DNA from: Parapedobacter pyrenivorans
GTDB lineage: Bacteria > Bacteroidota > Bacteroidia > Sphingobacteriales > Sphingobacteriaceae
Direction: 5' to 3'
DNA: 64,000 nt
Assembly (NCBI RefSeq): GCF_014636865.1
Contig: NZ_BMER01000005.1
Location: 62,001 to 126,000, forward strand
In this document: positions 63,523 to 64,000 of the stretch, piece by piece
Layout: each line of letters starts with the position of its first letter
How positions within the stretch are numbered: position 1 is the stretch's first letter
Notes under the pieces: generated by a model
What the model was told of the DNA's origin: nothing
The model's input: the letters and a program-made list of their open reading frames with translations, nothing else
Database searches by the model: none
Translations under genes and position numbers: made by a program

Positions 63523-64000
63523 TTATAAGGATTTGATTTTTATATTTTTAAAGAACACCACATCGCCATGATCCTGAAGTAGGACGTGGCCGGTATTGAT
63601 GGTTCCAAAGCTCGGTTTGACGTCTTTGAATTTGCTTAACTCCCGGGCCTGTTTAAATTCAGGGCTTTTCCGGTCGTACGTCAATACTTCCTGACCGTTT
63701 ACGTAATGAGTCACTTTGGAGCCCTGGGCCACAATCCGAGCCTGGTTCCATTCGCCGACCTTGATTGCTACCTTATTGGTTACGGGGAGCAGGTCATACA
63801 GTGTGCTGAGTTGGCGATTTCCGTGTAAGCCCAGTTTGGCATCGGGATGGTTTTGGTTGTCGATAATCTGGTATTCGGGCCCCAGCCAGCCGCCTTCCTC
63901 GTAATTGGTAAAGAAATACTTGATGCCGCTATTAGCGCCTTCGGTAATCTTGAAATCAATCCGCAAATCAAAGTCGCTGTACTGCTCGTCAGAAATGATA
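63523..64000 (-). CDS. Second DUF1080 protein, 5' end outside window
   Basis: C-terminal part (about 158 residues seen) of a DUF1080 domain: EGANSGIKYFFTNYEEGGWL, GPEYQIIDNQNHPDAKL, VGEWNQARIVAQGSKVTHYV and GHVLLQDHGDVVFFKNIKIK. The same motifs appear in the gene at 61374-62078 but the sequences are well diverged. The frame continues through the window end, so no start can be given. Likely in an operon with the oxidoreductase. Confidence 0.85.
   Translation of the reverse strand, partial: IISDEQYSDFDLRIDFKITEGANSGIKYFFTNYEEGGWLGPEYQIIDNQNHPDAKLGLHGNRQLSTLYDLLPVTNKVAIKVGEWNQARIVAQGSKVTHYVNGQEVLTYDRKSPEFKQARELSKFKDVKPSFGTINTGHVLLQDHGDVVFFKNIKIKSL

Noticed and set aside
1-64000. Mobile elements, prophage, tRNA or rRNA genes
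   Set aside because: No transposase, integrase, attachment repeat, cloverleaf or rRNA sequence was recognised on reading either strand.

Overview
The window is an ordinary stretch of a Bacteroidota chromosome, most likely from a Sphingobacteriaceae member. The grounds are SusC/SusD pairs, FecI/FecR-type sigma/anti-sigma genes, a GldD lipoprotein, a type IX secretion (T9SS) sorting tail with a PorV-like porin, a hybrid two-component regulator, and many promoters of the Bacteroidota type TTTG-N19-TAnnTTTG. Base composition is about half G+C, which would suit Parapedobacter-like genera, but the genus cannot be fixed from sequence reading alone. No tRNA, rRNA, CRISPR array, transposase or phage gene was seen.

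Layout. 0.1-11.7 kb: housekeeping genes, nearly all on the minus strand: recO-dgkA, a LacI-type regulator on plus, bamD-rpoZ-coaBC, a NifU-type scaffold, and the operon comA-aroE-gldD-MBL hydrolase-lolE, then a TPR protein. 12.0-16.5 kb: an ALDH7-type dehydrogenase and a uronate cassette kduI-DUF4861-kduD that carries a LacI-type operator over its promoter. 16.5-21.0 kb: dnaN-dedA-CAP-yicC-gmk-nadD on minus. 21.1-27.1 kb: a small membrane protein, a palindromic gap, and a four-gene surface module (T9SS-tailed protein, PorV-like porin, unknown secreted protein, 1018-residue collagen-like fibre). 27.1-31.1 kb: ruvX, ybeY, an IPT/TIG lipoprotein with a beta-barrel protein, ndk. 31.2-38.0 kb: an A+T-richer locus of ECF sigma, FecR, STN-bearing SusC and SusD with no enzymes. 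38.2-44.2 kb: TPM-domain protein, serine hydrolase, ispH, hemH, metallophosphoesterase.

44.2-59.2 kb is a complete fructan utilization locus: sugar porter, fructokinase, SusC, SusD, two GH32 enzymes and an FG-GAP protein read leftward, with a divergent hybrid two-component regulator that has a periplasmic sugar-binding sensor. After an esterase and an FtsX-type permease, the window ends in a DUF1080 - Gfo/Idh/MocA - DUF1080 group that suggests 3-keto-glycoside metabolism.

How the parts fit: two glycan loci use different control logic (sigma/anti-sigma with an STN-bearing SusC, against a hybrid two-component regulator with a SusC lacking STN). The kdu cassette probably answers to a LacI repressor. 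Several housekeeping promoters sit so close to the start codon that leaderless mRNAs are expected. The most novel candidates are the PorV-linked collagen-like module and the coupling of phosphosulfolactate synthase with gldD.
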